NCBI RefSeq assembly: GCF_000155955.1
Contig: NZ_GG697144.2
Span: 570 to 64,569, forward strand
Direction of reading: 5' to 3'
Length of the DNA: 64,000 bases
DNA from: Mitsuokella multacida DSM 20544
Lineage (GTDB): Bacteria > Bacillota > Negativicutes > Selenomonadales > Selenomonadaceae
Under the pieces are notes generated by a model. The model was not told the DNA's origin. It saw only the letters and a program-made list of their open reading frames with translations, and did no database searches. Positions within the stretch are counted from its first letter, which is position 1. Each line of letters opens with the position of its first letter. Of this stretch, positions 63,015 through 64,000 are shown piece by piece. The position numbers were made by a program, and so were the translations under genes.

Positions 63015-64000
63015 TCAATCCTTCTGGCCGAGGACGTATACCGTCTGTGCCTTCCACGTGTCGCCCTTCTTGAGGATTGGCTGCGGGAAGTTCGGGTTAG
63101 CAAAGGCATTCGGGAAGTACTGCGTCTCGAGGCAGAAGCCCGTGCGGCGCTGGAACTCCACGCCATCCTTGCCCGGCAGGCCGCCGTTGAGGTAGTTGCC
63201 CGTGTAGAACTGGACGCCCGGCTGCGTCGTGTAGCAGGTCAGCGTGAAGCCCGACTGATCCGACTCCGCATACGCTGCCTTTTTGAGGCCGCCGCCTACG
63301 TAGTCAATCGGGCAGCTCGGGTCACTCGGCTTCGTCTCGACGGCCGGCTTCTCATCGCGGATGACCCAGTTGTGGTCATAACCATGGCCCATGACGAGCT
63401 CATCGAAATCGTCGTCGATGTGCTCACCGATGCGCGTCGGCTGACGCAGGTCCATTGGCGTGCCGGCGACATCGAGGATGCGGCCATCCGGCAGCGATTC
63501 AGCATCGGCCCAGGTGTACTTGTCGGCGAAGATCTGGATCTTCTGGTCGAGCACCGGACCCGAGGCAAAACCGTTGAGGTTGAAGTAAGCGTGGTTCGTG
63601 AGGTTGCAGACCGTATCGGCATCCGAGACGGCCTCGTAGCGGATAGAGAGTTCATTGTCGTTCGACAGCGAGTAGAGGACATGGACCGTCATATTGCCGG
63701 GATAACCGCCCTCACCATCGGCTGCATGATAGGTGAACTTCACGCCCTGGTCCGTCTCCTCCGCCGTCCAGAGTTTCTGGTGGAAGCCCTGGAAGCCGCC
63801 GTGGATGTGGTTCTGATTGTGCGAGCCCGTGTTGAGATCGAGCTGGTACGTCTTGCCGTCAATCGTCACCTTGCCGCCAGCGATGCGGTTGGCATGGCGG
63901 CCGACGAGGCCGCCCATGCTCGTATTGTCCTTCTCGTAGGCAGCGCCATCTGCGTAGCCGAGCACGATATCCGTGCGCTTGTGGTCCTTTCCATAGGCGC
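63015..64000 (-). CDS. galM: Aldose 1-epimerase (5' end beyond window)
   Basis: The frame is open to the window edge; only the N-terminal few dozen codons are missing. Family marks are D-I-V-L-G-Y, V-G-R-H-A-N-R-I-A-G-G, H-I-H-G-G-F-Q-G near residue 80, catalytic His in L-T-N-H-A-Y-F-N-L and the late L-E-T-Q-Y-F-P-N-A active-site Glu region. It interconverts alpha and beta anomers of galactose or other sugars. Confidence 0.93.
   Translation of the reverse strand, partial: AYGKDHKRTDIVLGYADGAAYEKDNTSMGGLVGRHANRIAGGKVTIDGKTYQLDLNTGSHNQNHIHGGFQGFHQKLWTAEETDQGVKFTYHAADGEGGYPGNMTVHVLYSLSNDNELSIRYEAVSDADTVCNLTNHAYFNLNGFASGPVLDQKIQIFADKYTWADAESLPDGRILDVAGTPMDLRQPTRIGEHIDDDFDELVMGHGYDHNWVIRDEKPAVETKPSDPSCPIDYVGGGLKKAAYAESDQSGFTLTCYTTQPGVQFYTGNYLNGGLPGKDGVEFQRRTGFCLETQYFPNAFANPNFPQPILKKGDTWKAQTVYVLGQKD

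Overview
The window looks like chromosome of a GC-rich, diderm, anaerobic Firmicute of the Negativicutes (Selenomonadaceae), most likely Mitsuokella or a close Selenomonas relative. The reasons are a low-GC-type 16S leader, five porins of the OmpM type with an N-terminal SLH domain (the outer-membrane tether of Negativicutes), ferredoxin-dependent 2-oxoglutarate oxidoreductase, and protein-tyrosine-phosphatase-like phytases including a tandem-domain one of the kind described from Mitsuokella multacida. The genus call is inference. It was made without a database search.

Layout. 1-852: 5' end of a 16S rRNA gene reading out of the window, with its leader and a strong promoter. 862-7131 (minus): operon of a HAD phosphatase, rapZ, yvcK, whiA, a polysaccharide deacetylase and an unknown exported protein. 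7296-8870 (plus): MFS transporter and a small membrane protein. 8951-11650 (minus): korDABC. 11980-13170 (plus): iron alcohol dehydrogenase. 13301-24618 (mostly minus): cstA with an attenuator-like leader, an old-yellow-enzyme reductase, murA, an S55 (SpoIVB-type) protease, an AMIN/phosphodiester-glycosidase protein, mreB, a small exported protein (plus) and alr.

24756-38214 (minus) is the distinctive part: five SLH porin genes, each with its own promoter, a conserved 5'-UTR element and a terminator, interrupted by a four-gene phytate operon (SLH-less porin, single-domain phytase, tandem phytase, Tat-exported HD-domain protein). The four exported proteins suggest a complete periplasmic phytate-processing unit.

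38495-47661: DUF951 protein and an omega-amidase-like nitrilase (divergent, sharing one palindromic ribosome-binding site), ychF, upp, glyA, rpiB, a SWIM/SNF2 helicase and a family 9 glycosyltransferase. 47726-54422 (minus): SpoVD/FtsI-type penicillin-binding protein, telA, xpaC-like, rlmH, htrA, walJ. 54632-58863 (plus): tex and a double CobT protein that resembles a fused ArsA-ArsB, suggesting phenolic cobamides. 58970-64000 (minus): HD hydrolase, a cluster of DnaA boxes, sucD, sucC, a glycerol-dehydrogenase-like enzyme and a galM gene cut by the window end.

Working together: korDABC and sucCD interconvert 2-oxoglutarate, succinyl-CoA and succinate with ferredoxin chemistry; murA, alr, mreB, the penicillin-binding protein and rapZ/yvcK/whiA serve envelope growth; SLH porins tie the outer membrane to the wall and admit solutes; the phytate operon supplies phosphate and possibly inositol. 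Nearly all genes are intact. No insertion sequences, CRISPR arrays, tRNAs or prophage genes were seen.
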